A stretch of 64,000 bases of DNA, taken from contig NZ_JBBOWX010000001.1 in assembly GCF_038007285.1 (NCBI RefSeq), forward strand, positions 2,001,501-2,065,500, in the 5' to 3' direction. Below, in pieces: positions 1 through 8,723 of the stretch. Position numbers and translations under genes: made by a program. Source of the stretch: Sporosarcina sp. FSL K6-3457. GTDB lineage: Bacteria > Bacillota > Bacilli > Bacillales_A > Planococcaceae. The notes beneath the pieces are model-generated. The model did no database searches, was not told where the DNA came from, and saw nothing but the letters and a program-made list of their open reading frames with translations. Position 1 is the first letter of the stretch. Each line of letters starts with the position of its first letter.

Positions 1-1
1 A

Positions 2-1129
2 GACGTCTTAGCAGTCGCTGACAAGTTACGGAAAGCAGCTGAAATCGTTGTTGTCATTGGTGTAGGTGGTTCCTATTTAGGGGCGAAAGCTGTTCAAGAT
101 GCACTTTCTCCTTATTTTGAAAAGAACTCAGAGGATCCTGAAGTTATCTTCGCGGGTCAAAATTTAAGTGGTACGTATATGAAACAATTGCTCCAGTATA
201 TTAGTAGCAAAGAAGTTGCGGTTATCGTTATTTCAAAATCTGGCACAACGACAGAACCGGCAATTGCTTTCCGAATTTTGTTGGAATATATGGAAGGTCG
301 CTACGGTGCTTCTTCTAGCGAAAGAATCGTAGCGATTACAGACAAATCAGTCGGTGCATTACGCGAATTGACGAACCGTTCAGGATTTGCTTCTTTCGTT
401 GTTCCAGATGATGTTGGTGGCCGTTTTTCAGTATTTACACCTGTAGGACTTCTTCCGTTGGCGATTGCTGGAATCGATATTAAGCAATTGCTGAGTGGTG
501 CAAAGGATGCTGTACAAGAGTTTTCTACTGGGGATATTGCCTCGAATAGTGCTTATCAATACGCAGCACTACGTAATCATTTGTTAAATGAAGGCTTTAA
601 TGTTGAAATTTTGGCAAGCTTTGCTCCTCGTTTTGCGACATTCCACGAATGGTGGAAGCAGCTCTTTGGCGAGAGTGAGGGCAAGGATGGTAAGGGGATT
701 TATCCAGCATCTGTGGCGTACCCAACCGATTTACACTCAATGGGTCAATACGTTCAAGATGGACGACGTGAGATATTCGAAACATTTGTGAAATTTGAAG
801 AGTCAATGGAAGATAACGCAATCCCTACTTCTGCTGATAATTTGGATGGACTGAACTATCTTGCAGATAAAACAATGAATGAAATTAATGAAGTAACATT
901 GCAAGCAACGATGCAAGCACATGAAGCGGGCGGTGTTCCTCTTATTTTACTGACAGCTGGCAAGCACGATGCTTATCATATTGGTTATCTGATTTATTTC
1001 TTTGAAACTGCTGTTGCGATGAGTGCCTACTTATTAGGCGTCAATCCTTTCGATCAGCCTGGTGTTGAAGAGTATAAGAAAAATATTTTTAGAATGCTTA
1101 AAAAACCAGGGTTTGTTGACGAGCGTTAA
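2..1129 (+). CDS. pgi: Glucose-6-phosphate isomerase, 5'-truncated by window edge
   Basis: Interconverts glucose-6-phosphate and fructose-6-phosphate in the cytosol. The reading frame is open from base 2, so the start codon lies outside the window; about 375 residues are visible against roughly 450 for the Bacillus enzyme. Seen: the early GVGGSYLGAKA phosphosugar-binding stretch, then SKSGTTTEPAIAFR and the VGGRFSVFTPVGLLPLA signature, and a C-terminal motif ending in FDQPGVEEYKKN that is typical of Pgi. A strong hairpin terminator follows at 1208-1239. The position directly before a phosphorylase/phosphoglucomutase operon fits metabolically, because that operon makes glucose-6-phosphate, but Pgi is a housekeeping gene and the terminator separates the two units. 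Confidence 0.97.
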   Translation, partial: DVLAVADKLRKAAEIVVVIGVGGSYLGAKAVQDALSPYFEKNSEDPEVIFAGQNLSGTYMKQLLQYISSKEVAVIVISKSGTTTEPAIAFRILLEYMEGRYGASSSERIVAITDKSVGALRELTNRSGFASFVVPDDVGGRFSVFTPVGLLPLAIAGIDIKQLLSGAKDAVQEFSTGDIASNSAYQYAALRNHLLNEGFNVEILASFAPRFATFHEWWKQLFGESEGKDGKGIYPASVAYPTDLHSMGQYVQDGRREIFETFVKFEESMEDNAIPTSADNLDGLNYLADKTMNEINEVTLQATMQAHEAGGVPLILLTAGKHDAYHIGYLIYFFETAVAMSAYLLGVNPFDQPGVEEYKKNIFRMLKKPGFVDER

Positions 1130-1207
1130 TAAGGCGTTATAGGAAACATCTGTATACAAGTGACACTTCCTAAAATGACAGTGGGAAGGACCATGGTAAA
1201 AACTTCA

Positions 1208-1239
1208 GCCGCCAAAATTGTATCTTTGGCGGCTTTTAT
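1208..1239 (+). terminator. Rho-independent terminator after pgi
   Basis: A 9-bp perfect stem, GCCGCCAAA pairing with TTTGGCGGC around an 8-nt loop, is followed by TTTTATT. Confidence 0.9.
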
Positions 1240-1291
1240 TCAAGTAAAAAGCTAGCTATTCTTTTCTTCCCTATATATAAAAAATAGATGA

Positions 1292-1320
1292 TTGACAATT
1301 TGAAATGTATCGTCTATACT
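1292..1320 (+). promoter_or_regulatory. Sigma-A promoter of the GH65 operon
   Basis: A consensus -35 TTGACA (1292-1297) and -10 TATACT (1315-1320) are separated by exactly 17 bp. Transcription would start near 1327, on the cre site and just before the two operator repeats. Confidence 0.85.
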
Positions 1321-1325
1321 TGCAA

Positions 1326-1339
1326 TGAAAGCGCATTCA
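1326..1339 (+). promoter_or_regulatory. cre site (CcpA) at the GH65 operon start
   Basis: TGAAAGCGCATTCA matches the TGWAARCGYTWNCW consensus at all but one position. It overlaps the predicted transcription start, the classic position for catabolite repression by CcpA. The assignment is by sequence match only. Confidence 0.7.
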
Positions 1340-1353
1340 ATATTTTTTATTTT

Positions 1354-1440
1354 AAAACAAAAACGTTTTCGTAAGTATACCTAAATGAATAATGTAACTT
1401 AAATAGTTTTTTTTACTCTAAAACAAAAACGTTTTCGTAA
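1354..1440 (+). promoter_or_regulatory. Two identical 21-bp operator repeats (LacI-type)
   Basis: The same 21-bp sequence with core ACAAAAACGTTTTCGT occurs at 1354-1374 and 1420-1440, spaced 66 bp start to start. The core is a near-perfect palindrome with a central CG, as LacI/MalR-family operators have. The second copy ends at the ribosome-binding site of the first gene. The likely ligand is the LacI-type regulator encoded at 6995-8008. The spacing of about six helical turns would allow looping or cooperative binding. Confidence 0.75.
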
Positions 1441-1458
1441 AAGGAGGCAAACCTTAAT

Positions 1459-3825
1459 ATGATGGATTATTCACAGGGAAAGGAAGGACTCGAAAATTGG
1501 GTTGTTTCAGAAATAGCCTTTTCCCCGAATACACTCGGCAAAAATGAAGCAATTATGTATCTCGGAAATGGCTATATGGGATTGCGATCTGCAATGGAAG
1601 AATCCTATAGCAAAGAAAAAAGGAGTTTGTTTGTTAGTGGTACATTCAACAAAGCGCAGGACAATGAAGTAACTGAACTTCCTAACTTGGCCGATATCAC
1701 AGCAATTGACTTACGCATAGATGGCGAACGGTTTAGCCTAGACTTTGGAGAAACAAAGGGATACATACGCCAATTAAACTTAAAAACAGCCGAGCTAACA
1801 AGAAGTTTCCATTGGACTTCGCCGGCGGGAAAAGACTTGCGTTTTCTTTTTAAGCGCTTTGTGTCATTGGAACATTTACATCTAATCGGTATGACAATGG
1901 AAATTGAAAGTCTAACGCATCCCATCCATATTGCCTTTGATTCAGGTATCAATGCGCAGATGACCAATTCTGGCTCGCAACATTGTCTTGAAGGAGAACG
2001 AAGAATATTTGACAATCGATTTATCCAATTGGTCCAAACAACAAATGAGTCGAATATTGATATTGTGGTGAATACAGCCCATAAAATAATGGTCAATGGT
2101 CAAGAAAGCATTGAAGTTCCTGACATGAATATGAATCGGAGAAAAGTGTGGCTAACATATGATTTTAGTCTAGAGCCTGCAGATACGCTCGTCATGGAAA
2201 AGTTGACGACGGTCTATACGAGTCGGGATAAGGAAATTGACAATGCACAGTACAATCTTCAGCAACTACGTGAGTTTTCCTTACAAGAATTAAAAAAATG
2301 CGCTGCAAAAGGCTATGATTCGCTGTTCCTTTCGCATCAAGAGGCATGGCAAAGCAAAATCTGGAATGCTTATAATGTTGAAATTACGAGTGATGATGGC
2401 TTCGATGAACTAGCCATGCGTTTTTCATTGTATCATTTAACGATTATGACCCCCGCGCATGATGAGCGTATGGGAATAGCTGCGAAAGCGTTGAGTGGCG
2501 AAGGCTATAAAGGACATTCGTTTTGGGATACAGAATTATTCATTCTACCGTTTTTTACTTTTTCAAATCCAGAAGTGGCAAGATCTCTCTTACTCTATCG
2601 CTATCATGGTCTAGTAGGGGCCCGAAAAAAAGCTGCTGACAATGGCTATGCAGGTGCAATGTATCCATGGGAAATGGCTTGGCCAACGGATGGGGAAGTA
2701 ACGCCTATCTGGGGAGATATTGATATTGTTACCGGCGAACAAACAAAAATTTGGTCGGGTTTTATTGAACAGCATATTTCTGCCGATATTGCCTTTGCAG
2801 TTTATCAATACAGTAGTGTAACGGGTGATCAGGCATTTATGGATCAGTATGGCTACGAAATCGTGCTTGATACGGCAAAGTTTTGGGCTAGCCGCCTTGA
2901 GTGGGATGAGGCAAAACAGCAATACGTGATTACGAATATCATTGGTCCTGATGAATATAAAGAGCATGTTAATAATAATGCTTTTACGAATTATATGGCG
3001 TATTTTAATATAAAATTGGCAATGCGCTATTATGAAGAGCTGGAACAGGAAAATCAACTACTACTTCAAAAATTAGTAGAAAAGTTAGAGTTGACTACGA
3101 CTTATGAGCAATGGCAAGCAACAGCAGAGAGAGTTTATTTACCAAATCCACGTGAAGAGGACTTAGTCATACCGCAGGATGATACATATTTGCAACTACA
3201 GGAAATTGATTTGACGAAATATAAAAATCAGCAACAAGTAAGAACGATCTATCGGGACTATAATCCAGAGCAAATTAATGCCTTGCAAGTAACGAAACAG
3301 GCCGATACATTAATCATATTTTACTTGCTGCAACAAACCTTTTTACATGATGATATACGTATTTCTGAGGCTGTTAAACAGGCCAATTTCAATTACTACG
3401 AACCGAGAACTTTGCATGATTCATCACTTAGTTTAGTGACACATGCCATACTGGCCAATGATTTGGGTGATACAGGTTTGGCTTATTCCTTATTTAAAAA
3501 GTCTTGTGAAATTGATTTAGGTCCACTAATGGATACGTCGGATGATGGGATTCATGCAGCTTCTATTGGAGGGATTTGGAAATCGGCCATCTTTGGATTT
3601 GCCGGAATCAGACTTGTTAATGGAGAGCTGCATATTAATCCAAAAATACCAAAGCATTGGCAAGGTATGACGTTTACGATTCACTGGCGCGGTCAGCCCG
3701 TCACAATAGTCATCACATCATCTCTGTTGACTGTCAACGTAGCCAATAACGAACAAATCGAGTTTGAAACGGCTGGAACAGTGTATACGTGTAATAACTA
3801 TCTTGAAGTACCGATTGAAGGTTAG
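1459..3825 (+). CDS. GH65 glycoside phosphorylase (alpha-glucobiose type)
   Basis: A 788-residue cytosolic protein with no signal peptide, of normal length for family GH65. These enzymes phosphorolyse maltose, trehalose, kojibiose, nigerose or related sugars to beta-glucose-1-phosphate and glucose. Seen: the N-terminal beta-sandwich, FWDTELF at the start of the (alpha/alpha)6 barrel, IGPDEYKEH with the likely general acid Glu499, and LHDSSLS (His653, Ser655) for phosphate binding. The active-site loop before QHISADIAFA differs from the HNEWEITFEEIHRN loop of known maltose phosphorylases, so the donor sugar cannot be named safely. AAGGAGG at 1441 fixes the ATG at 1459. It is the first gene of the operon and is a different GH65 type from the one at 8724. 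Confidence 0.9.
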   Translation: MMDYSQGKEGLENWVVSEIAFSPNTLGKNEAIMYLGNGYMGLRSAMEESYSKEKRSLFVSGTFNKAQDNEVTELPNLADITAIDLRIDGERFSLDFGETKGYIRQLNLKTAELTRSFHWTSPAGKDLRFLFKRFVSLEHLHLIGMTMEIESLTHPIHIAFDSGINAQMTNSGSQHCLEGERRIFDNRFIQLVQTTNESNIDIVVNTAHKIMVNGQESIEVPDMNMNRRKVWLTYDFSLEPADTLVMEKLTTVYTSRDKEIDNAQYNLQQLREFSLQELKKCAAKGYDSLFLSHQEAWQSKIWNAYNVEITSDDGFDELAMRFSLYHLTIMTPAHDERMGIAAKALSGEGYKGHSFWDTELFILPFFTFSNPEVARSLLLYRYHGLVGARKKAADNGYAGAMYPWEMAWPTDGEVTPIWGDIDIVTGEQTKIWSGFIEQHISADIAFAVYQYSSVTGDQAFMDQYGYEIVLDTAKFWASRLEWDEAKQQYVITNIIGPDEYKEHVNNNAFTNYMAYFNIKLAMRYYEELEQENQLLLQKLVEKLELTTTYEQWQATAERVYLPNPREEDLVIPQDDTYLQLQEIDLTKYKNQQQVRTIYRDYNPEQINALQVTKQADTLIIFYLLQQTFLHDDIRISEAVKQANFNYYEPRTLHDSSLSLVTHAILANDLGDTGLAYSLFKKSCEIDLGPLMDTSDDGIHAASIGGIWKSAIFGFAGIRLVNGELHINPKIPKHWQGMTFTIHWRGQPVTIVITSSLLTVNVANNEQIEFETAGTVYTCNNYLEVPIEG

Positions 3826-3899
3826 TTATTTGGTAGTTATAAAATGACTTGCTCATTTTATTCACTATAGAAGTTCAAAATAGAAGGGGAGGAATTGAC

Positions 3900-5180
3900 A
3901 TGAAATTACAAAAAAGAACATTTGGTAGTTTGTTACTCATTGCATTATTACTTCTTTTAGCTGCATGTGGTGGTGGCACGAAAGACGGAGGTACAGCAAC
4001 GGGCAAGGAAAGCACTGGAGGCGCTGATAAGGTTGATGAAGCAACCGACCAAAAAATCACAATCTTCCAAAGTAAAGTTGAAATTTCTGATCAGTTAGAA
4101 GCACTTGCAAAGGAGTACACAGCAGAAACAGGTGTTGAAGTAGAGGTTTGGGGAACAACAGGTGATGATTACTTCCAACAGCTACAAATTCGTTTGAATA
4201 GTAACCAGGGACCATCTATTTTTAGCCTTCAGCATGTGCTGGAAGCTGAAAAATTGAAATCGTATGTCCATGATTTATCGTCTGAAGAGTACGTGAGCTA
4301 TATTGCTCCTGGTATGGAATTAAAGCTTGAGGACAAAATTGTCGGTGTTCCATATGGTGTTGAAGGATTTGGCTTAGTGTACAACAAAGATTTAGTGAAG
4401 CCAGAGGATGTTGCTGACTATGCATCATTTGTGAAAACAATGGAAAAATTTAATGCTGAAGGGATTAATGGGCTTGGCCTTGCGAAAGACGCTTATTTCT
4501 TAATTGGTCATATTAGTAACTATCCATTCTCTATCCAACCTGATCACTACGCGTTTATCGATAAATTGACGAGTGGTGAAGTTACAATGGCAGATACAAA
4601 GGAATTCCAAGAGTTCGGAGATTTCATGGAAACGATTAAAAATAATACACCTAGTCCATTAGACGTAACGTATGATAAAGAAATTGGTGATTTTGCAGCG
4701 GGTAAATCGGCAATGATCCACCAAGGGAACTGGGCTTTCGGAATGCTTTCAGAGTTCGATTTTGATTTTGAAGTAGGTATGCTACCATTCCCATTATTGG
4801 GTAATGACAAAATGGCTGTCGGTGTTGGGAACAACTGGGCTATCAATGGTATGAAAGACGAAGCTGAAGTACAAGCAGCTAATGACTTCTTGAATTGGAT
4901 GTCAACAAGTGAAATTGGCCATCGCTATATTGTAGAAGAGTTTGGCTTTGTCCCTGCTCTAACAAATGTTGATGCTGGTGAACTAGATCCACTATCACAA
5001 GATGTGCTTGATGCTTCGAATAAAGGACAAACAATTCCATGGGCACAAAACTATTACCCAGCGAATATTGTTCCAAATGATTTTACACCTGTTGCACAAG
5101 AGTTCTTCTTGTCTAAAGATATGACAGGTAAAGAATTCATCGACAAGTTGGATGACGCATGGAAAAACGCAGTAAAGTAG
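3900..5180 (+). CDS. Sugar ABC transporter solute-binding lipoprotein
   Basis: Captures the sugar outside the membrane for the two permeases that follow. The 426-residue protein starts with a lipoprotein signal peptide with lipobox LAAC, a GGGTKDGG linker, then a family 1 (MalE-like) binding domain (KITIFQSKVEISDQLEALAK through WKNAVK). An in-frame codon at 3849 exists, but the ATG at 3900 is preferred because AAGGGGAGG precedes it and the signal peptide then begins correctly. The surrounding GH65 genes suggest an alpha-linked gluco-oligosaccharide as ligand; that is inference. No ATPase gene is in the operon, so the MsmX-type protein at 53905 is the likely motor. Confidence 0.92.
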   Translation: MKLQKRTFGSLLLIALLLLLAACGGGTKDGGTATGKESTGGADKVDEATDQKITIFQSKVEISDQLEALAKEYTAETGVEVEVWGTTGDDYFQQLQIRLNSNQGPSIFSLQHVLEAEKLKSYVHDLSSEEYVSYIAPGMELKLEDKIVGVPYGVEGFGLVYNKDLVKPEDVADYASFVKTMEKFNAEGINGLGLAKDAYFLIGHISNYPFSIQPDHYAFIDKLTSGEVTMADTKEFQEFGDFMETIKNNTPSPLDVTYDKEIGDFAAGKSAMIHQGNWAFGMLSEFDFDFEVGMLPFPLLGNDKMAVGVGNNWAINGMKDEAEVQAANDFLNWMSTSEIGHRYIVEEFGFVPALTNVDAGELDPLSQDVLDASNKGQTIPWAQNYYPANIVPNDFTPVAQEFFLSKDMTGKEFIDKLDDAWKNAVK

Positions 5181-5289
5181 TATATTAAATGACTGGGTGT
5201 ACTTGAAAAAGTATACCCAGTACTTATTTAAAGAGTTGACAAAAGCTCTATGTAACTTGTATATCTACAAGAAAGCGGTGATTTTTGTA

Positions 5290-6162
5290 ATGAAAAAAGG
5301 AAATAGAGGCTGGTATATCTTATTTACAGCTCCATTATTAGTGATTTTTACAACAGTAGTAATTATTCCTTTCTTAATAGGAATCTATTATTCTTTTTTT
5401 GAATGGGATGGAATCGCAGCAAATCCGAAAGTATTTGTCGGATTAGACAATTTTATACGCTTATTTGATGATGCGCGTTTTCTTAAATCTGCTTGGATTA
5501 CAACAGTGTTTACGATATTAGCAGTTATTTCAGTAAATATCGTTGGGCTAACTGCTGCATTGCTCGTCACATCCAAACTTCGTGTAGCGAATGTCGCGCG
5601 AACGCTGGTCTTTATGCCTTACTTAATTGGTGGTTTAATACTCGGTTATATTTGGCAATTCATATTTTTGGATGTCTTTACATTAATCGGAGATATAACA
5701 GGATTAGATGGCATCTTTTTTAACTGGCTAATGGATATGGATTATGCTTTATACGCGATGGTGTTCGTCTTTACATGGCAAATGGCCGGATACGTAATGA
5801 TCATTTACATTGCGGGGATTCAAGGCGTTCCGAATGATGTCATTGAAGCAGCTAAAATTGATGGGGCAACGGGCTGGCAGCGATTTAGAAAAATCACATT
5901 CCCCTTATTAATGCCGGCATTTACTATCAGTCTATTTTTAACACTGTCATCAGCATTTAAAATTTATGATGTCAACCTGAGTTTAACAGGCGGTGGTCCA
6001 GCGAACGCTACGGAAATGTTCGCAATGAATATTTATAATGAGATTTTCGGCTATGGTAATTATGGATTTGGCCAAGCTAAAGCGATTATTTTCTTCTTTG
6101 TTGTTGCAGCAATTACGTTGACTCAAGTGTATGTTACGAAGAAAAGGGAGGTTGAAATGTGA
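5290..6162 (+). CDS. Sugar ABC transporter permease (MalF/UgpA type)
   Basis: A 290-residue inner-membrane protein with about six hydrophobic segments. It carries the EAA loop, seen as EAAKIDGATGWQRFRKITFPLL, which docks onto the ABC ATPase. The frame is open from 5197, but the ATG at 5290 gives MKKGNRGWYILFTAPLL, the usual start for this family, so the longer reading is unlikely. Only a weak ribosome-binding site (AAGCGGTGA) precedes it. It overlaps the next gene by a base or so and works as a heterodimer with it. Confidence 0.92.
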   Translation: MKKGNRGWYILFTAPLLVIFTTVVIIPFLIGIYYSFFEWDGIAANPKVFVGLDNFIRLFDDARFLKSAWITTVFTILAVISVNIVGLTAALLVTSKLRVANVARTLVFMPYLIGGLILGYIWQFIFLDVFTLIGDITGLDGIFFNWLMDMDYALYAMVFVFTWQMAGYVMIIYIAGIQGVPNDVIEAAKIDGATGWQRFRKITFPLLMPAFTISLFLTLSSAFKIYDVNLSLTGGGPANATEMFAMNIYNEIFGYGNYGFGQAKAIIFFFVVAAITLTQVYVTKKREVEM

Positions 6163-6998
6163 TGAAAATACTTAGTAAGTATGCAAAGGAAGTATTACTT
6201 TTTCTGGCAGCGCTTTTCTTCTTATCTCCTATTTATATCATCATTGTCAACTCCTTTAAAAATCGTCAAGAGCTTTATGATAATGCACTTGCGTTACCTG
6301 AGAAATTTAGCTTTCAATATTATACAGAAGCAATGGAAAAGATGGGTTTTTTAAGTGCACTCGGAAATTCATTGTATATTACAATACTTTCTGTTCTAAT
6401 TATTGTCGTACTATCTTCTATGACGGCATGGATGTTGGCAAGAACGGATAATAAGCTGAGTAATATTATATTCATGACGTTTATTGCAACAATGCTAATT
6501 CCATTTCAAACACTTATGATGCCGCTAATGCAATTAATGGGAACGATTACGAATGAGCTGCATATTCCAATGTTTAATACGCGCGAAGGCTTAATATTCA
6601 TGCATGTAGGATTCAGTTCAAGTATTTCAGTATTTTTGTATCATGGTTTCATTAAATCAATTCCGATTACGTTGGAAGAAGCAGCAACAATAGATGGGGC
6701 TACAAAATTCGGTGTGTTTTGGCGAATCATTTTCCCAATGCTAAAGCCAATCACAGTAACAGTGATGATCTTAAACGTCATTAATATTTGGAATGATTAC
6801 CTATTGCCATCGTTAACGTTGACTGATAAAGGATTACGAACGATTCCGCTCTCTACTTTTTACTTCTTTGGCGAGTTTACGATTAAGTGGAATTTAGCGA
6901 TGGCCGGTCTGATGCTGACGATTATTCCAGTTGTAATTTTCTACGTTCTGGCACAAAAGCATATTATTAAAGGAATTGGGGAAGGTGCGGTCAAGTGA
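6162..6998 (+). CDS. Sugar ABC transporter permease (MalG/UgpE type)
   Basis: The second permease of the alpha-glucoside importer, 278 residues with about six membrane segments and the EAA motif EEAATIDGATKFGVFWRIIFPMLKP. Two starts are possible: GTG at 6159 or the ATG at 6162, which overlaps the previous TGA. GGGAGG at 6146-6151 serves either, and I chose the ATG. It ends four bases into the regulator gene that follows (GTGA overlap), so the regulator is translationally coupled to the transporter. Confidence 0.92.
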   Translation: MKILSKYAKEVLLFLAALFFLSPIYIIIVNSFKNRQELYDNALALPEKFSFQYYTEAMEKMGFLSALGNSLYITILSVLIIVVLSSMTAWMLARTDNKLSNIIFMTFIATMLIPFQTLMMPLMQLMGTITNELHIPMFNTREGLIFMHVGFSSSISVFLYHGFIKSIPITLEEAATIDGATKFGVFWRIIFPMLKPITVTVMILNVINIWNDYLLPSLTLTDKGLRTIPLSTFYFFGEFTIKWNLAMAGLMLTIIPVVIFYVLAQKHIIKGIGEGAVK

Positions 6999-8008
6999 CG
7001 ACTATCAAAGATGTTGCCAAACAAGCAGGAGTGTCCATTGGCGTTGTATCAAAAGCATTTAATAATTACACAGATGTTAGTGAAAAAACAAAGCAAAGAA
7101 TTTTTGAAGTTGCTAAGGAATTGAACTATACGCCGAATGTAGTGGCTAAAAACCTGTCATCTAAAAAGCAAATGACAATTGGTTTAATATCATCAGGCGT
7201 TTTTAATGATAATGAGAAAGATAATAATGCTTTTGATATATTCAAGGGGGTCTATTCGGCTGTATCTGCAGGTCCATTTGAATTATCCATCTATCTCATT
7301 GATTCGCAGGAGCAGAAGCAAAAAAGCTATGTTCAATATTGTCGAGAGCGCAATATTGGCGGTGCACTTTTACAAGGAATTCGAACAGATGATTCTTATT
7401 ATAAAGAATTGATTACGACCAATATTCCCTGTGTTGTGTTCGATATTATGACAGAAACGGACAATGGATTGATTGGCAGTGTGTCGATTGATAATGCTGT
7501 TGCGAGTAAGGAAATAGCTAGTTATTTATTGGAGCGTAATCACCGTGATATTGTTGTCGTGGCTGGAACGAAGGAAACGTATGTCAATGCGGAGCGCATG
7601 AAAGGCGTGCAACAGGCCTTTCAAGCAAATGACTTAGACTTATGCGATGACAAAGTACTGTACGCTCAATTTTCAGAGCAGGATGCATATGAGCTGACGA
7701 AGGTCTATCTTCAAACAGAACAACCGACGGCATTCCTATGCTTTAGTGATTTAATGGCATTTGGTGTCATGAAGGCAGTTAAAGAAGCAGGGTTAAGTAT
7801 CCCAGAAGACATTTCGATTACGGGATTTGATGATTTGGTCATTAGTGGATACACACAGCCGCAGCTGACGACAGTTGGCCAGGATTTTATGGAAATTGGT
7901 AAAGTGGCAGCATTGCTGTTACAAGATTTGATGGAAAATAAGTTGGAACGGCAGCATGTCTATGTGGAGCATCAATTAGTGGAGCGACAAAGTGTCAGGA
8001 TGATCTGA
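6995..8008 (+). CDS. LacI-family transcriptional regulator of the GH65 operon
   Basis: A 337-residue repressor. Residues about 2-50 are a LacI helix-turn-helix with hinge (TTIKDVAKQAGVSIGVVSKA, then NYTPNVVAKNLSSKK); the rest is a periplasmic-binding-like sugar-sensing domain ending with ISITGFDD and the usual C-terminal TTVGQ region. The start is GTG, overlapping the upstream stop. It lies inside the operon it probably controls, through the paired operators at 1354-1440. It resembles MalR-type regulators in arrangement, but the inducer is not readable from sequence. Confidence 0.92.
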   Translation: MTTIKDVAKQAGVSIGVVSKAFNNYTDVSEKTKQRIFEVAKELNYTPNVVAKNLSSKKQMTIGLISSGVFNDNEKDNNAFDIFKGVYSAVSAGPFELSIYLIDSQEQKQKSYVQYCRERNIGGALLQGIRTDDSYYKELITTNIPCVVFDIMTETDNGLIGSVSIDNAVASKEIASYLLERNHRDIVVVAGTKETYVNAERMKGVQQAFQANDLDLCDDKVLYAQFSEQDAYELTKVYLQTEQPTAFLCFSDLMAFGVMKAVKEAGLSIPEDISITGFDDLVISGYTQPQLTTVGQDFMEIGKVAALLLQDLMENKLERQHVYVEHQLVERQSVRMI

Positions 8009-8027
8009 TGAGGAAAGGAAGGTAGCT

Positions 8028-8711
8028 ATGTCACAATACCCAAAGGCTTTTATATATGATTTGGATGGTGTCATTACGGATACAGCAGAATTTCATTTTT
8101 TAGCATGGCAGAAACTAGCGGAGGGAATTGATATAACGATTGATCGACAATTTAATGAGCAGCTCAAAGGCATCAGTCGTTTGGAGTCTTTGGAGCGAAT
8201 TTTAGCTTTGGAGCCTTCTATGCTGTCGTTATCCAGTGATGAAAAGCAGAGACTTGCTAATCAAAAAAATAATCATTATCTAGAGCTAGTAGAGTCAGTT
8301 AACACGGATGATATTTTGCCAGGGATTGAGCAGTTATTACGAGAAAATAAAGAACATCAAATGAAAATTGCGCTTGGTTCAGCGAGTAATAATGCGAAAA
8401 ACATTGTAGATAGGCTTGGACTTACGCATTACTTTGACTATATTGTAGATGCATCACAGGTGAAGAAAGGTAAGCCCGATCCAGAAACCTTTACGACAGC
8501 TGCTGACTTTTTAGGAGTACCCTACGAAGAATGCATTGGAATTGAAGATGCAGAGGCAGGTGTGGAAGCTATTAATGGCGCGTTCATGTTCTCTGTAGGT
8601 GTAGGGGCAGTGGAACAATTAGCACAAGCTGACTATTTAGTAGCAAACACTTCCGAATTGGTTTTTGATGAAATTATTAAGCGTTATATAGAAAAAAGAA
8701 CAATTAGCTAA
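8028..8711 (+). CDS. pgcM: Beta-phosphoglucomutase
   Basis: Converts beta-glucose-1-phosphate, the GH65 product, to glucose-6-phosphate through a phospho-Asp enzyme. At 227 residues it has normal length. HAD motif I is YDLDGVITDTAEFH with the nucleophile Asp11 and the acid/base Asp13; motif II is GSASNN; the Lys of motif III is in VKKGKPDPETF; motif IV is GIEDAEAGVEA. The YDLDGVITDTAEFH form is characteristic of beta-phosphoglucomutase rather than other HAD phosphatases. AGGAAAGGAAGG precedes the ATG. It is located between the regulator and the second GH65 gene. Confidence 0.95.
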   Translation: MSQYPKAFIYDLDGVITDTAEFHFLAWQKLAEGIDITIDRQFNEQLKGISRLESLERILALEPSMLSLSSDEKQRLANQKNNHYLELVESVNTDDILPGIEQLLRENKEHQMKIALGSASNNAKNIVDRLGLTHYFDYIVDASQVKKGKPDPETFTTAADFLGVPYEECIGIEDAEAGVEAINGAFMFSVGVGAVEQLAQADYLVANTSELVFDEIIKRYIEKRTIS

Positions 8712-8723
8712 GGAGTGTGGAAA

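Noticed and set aside
1605..2096. 163-codon open frame on the minus strand inside the first GH65 gene
   Set aside because: No ribosome-binding site, no recognisable domain, and fully inside a clear coding gene; a shadow of the GH65 frame.
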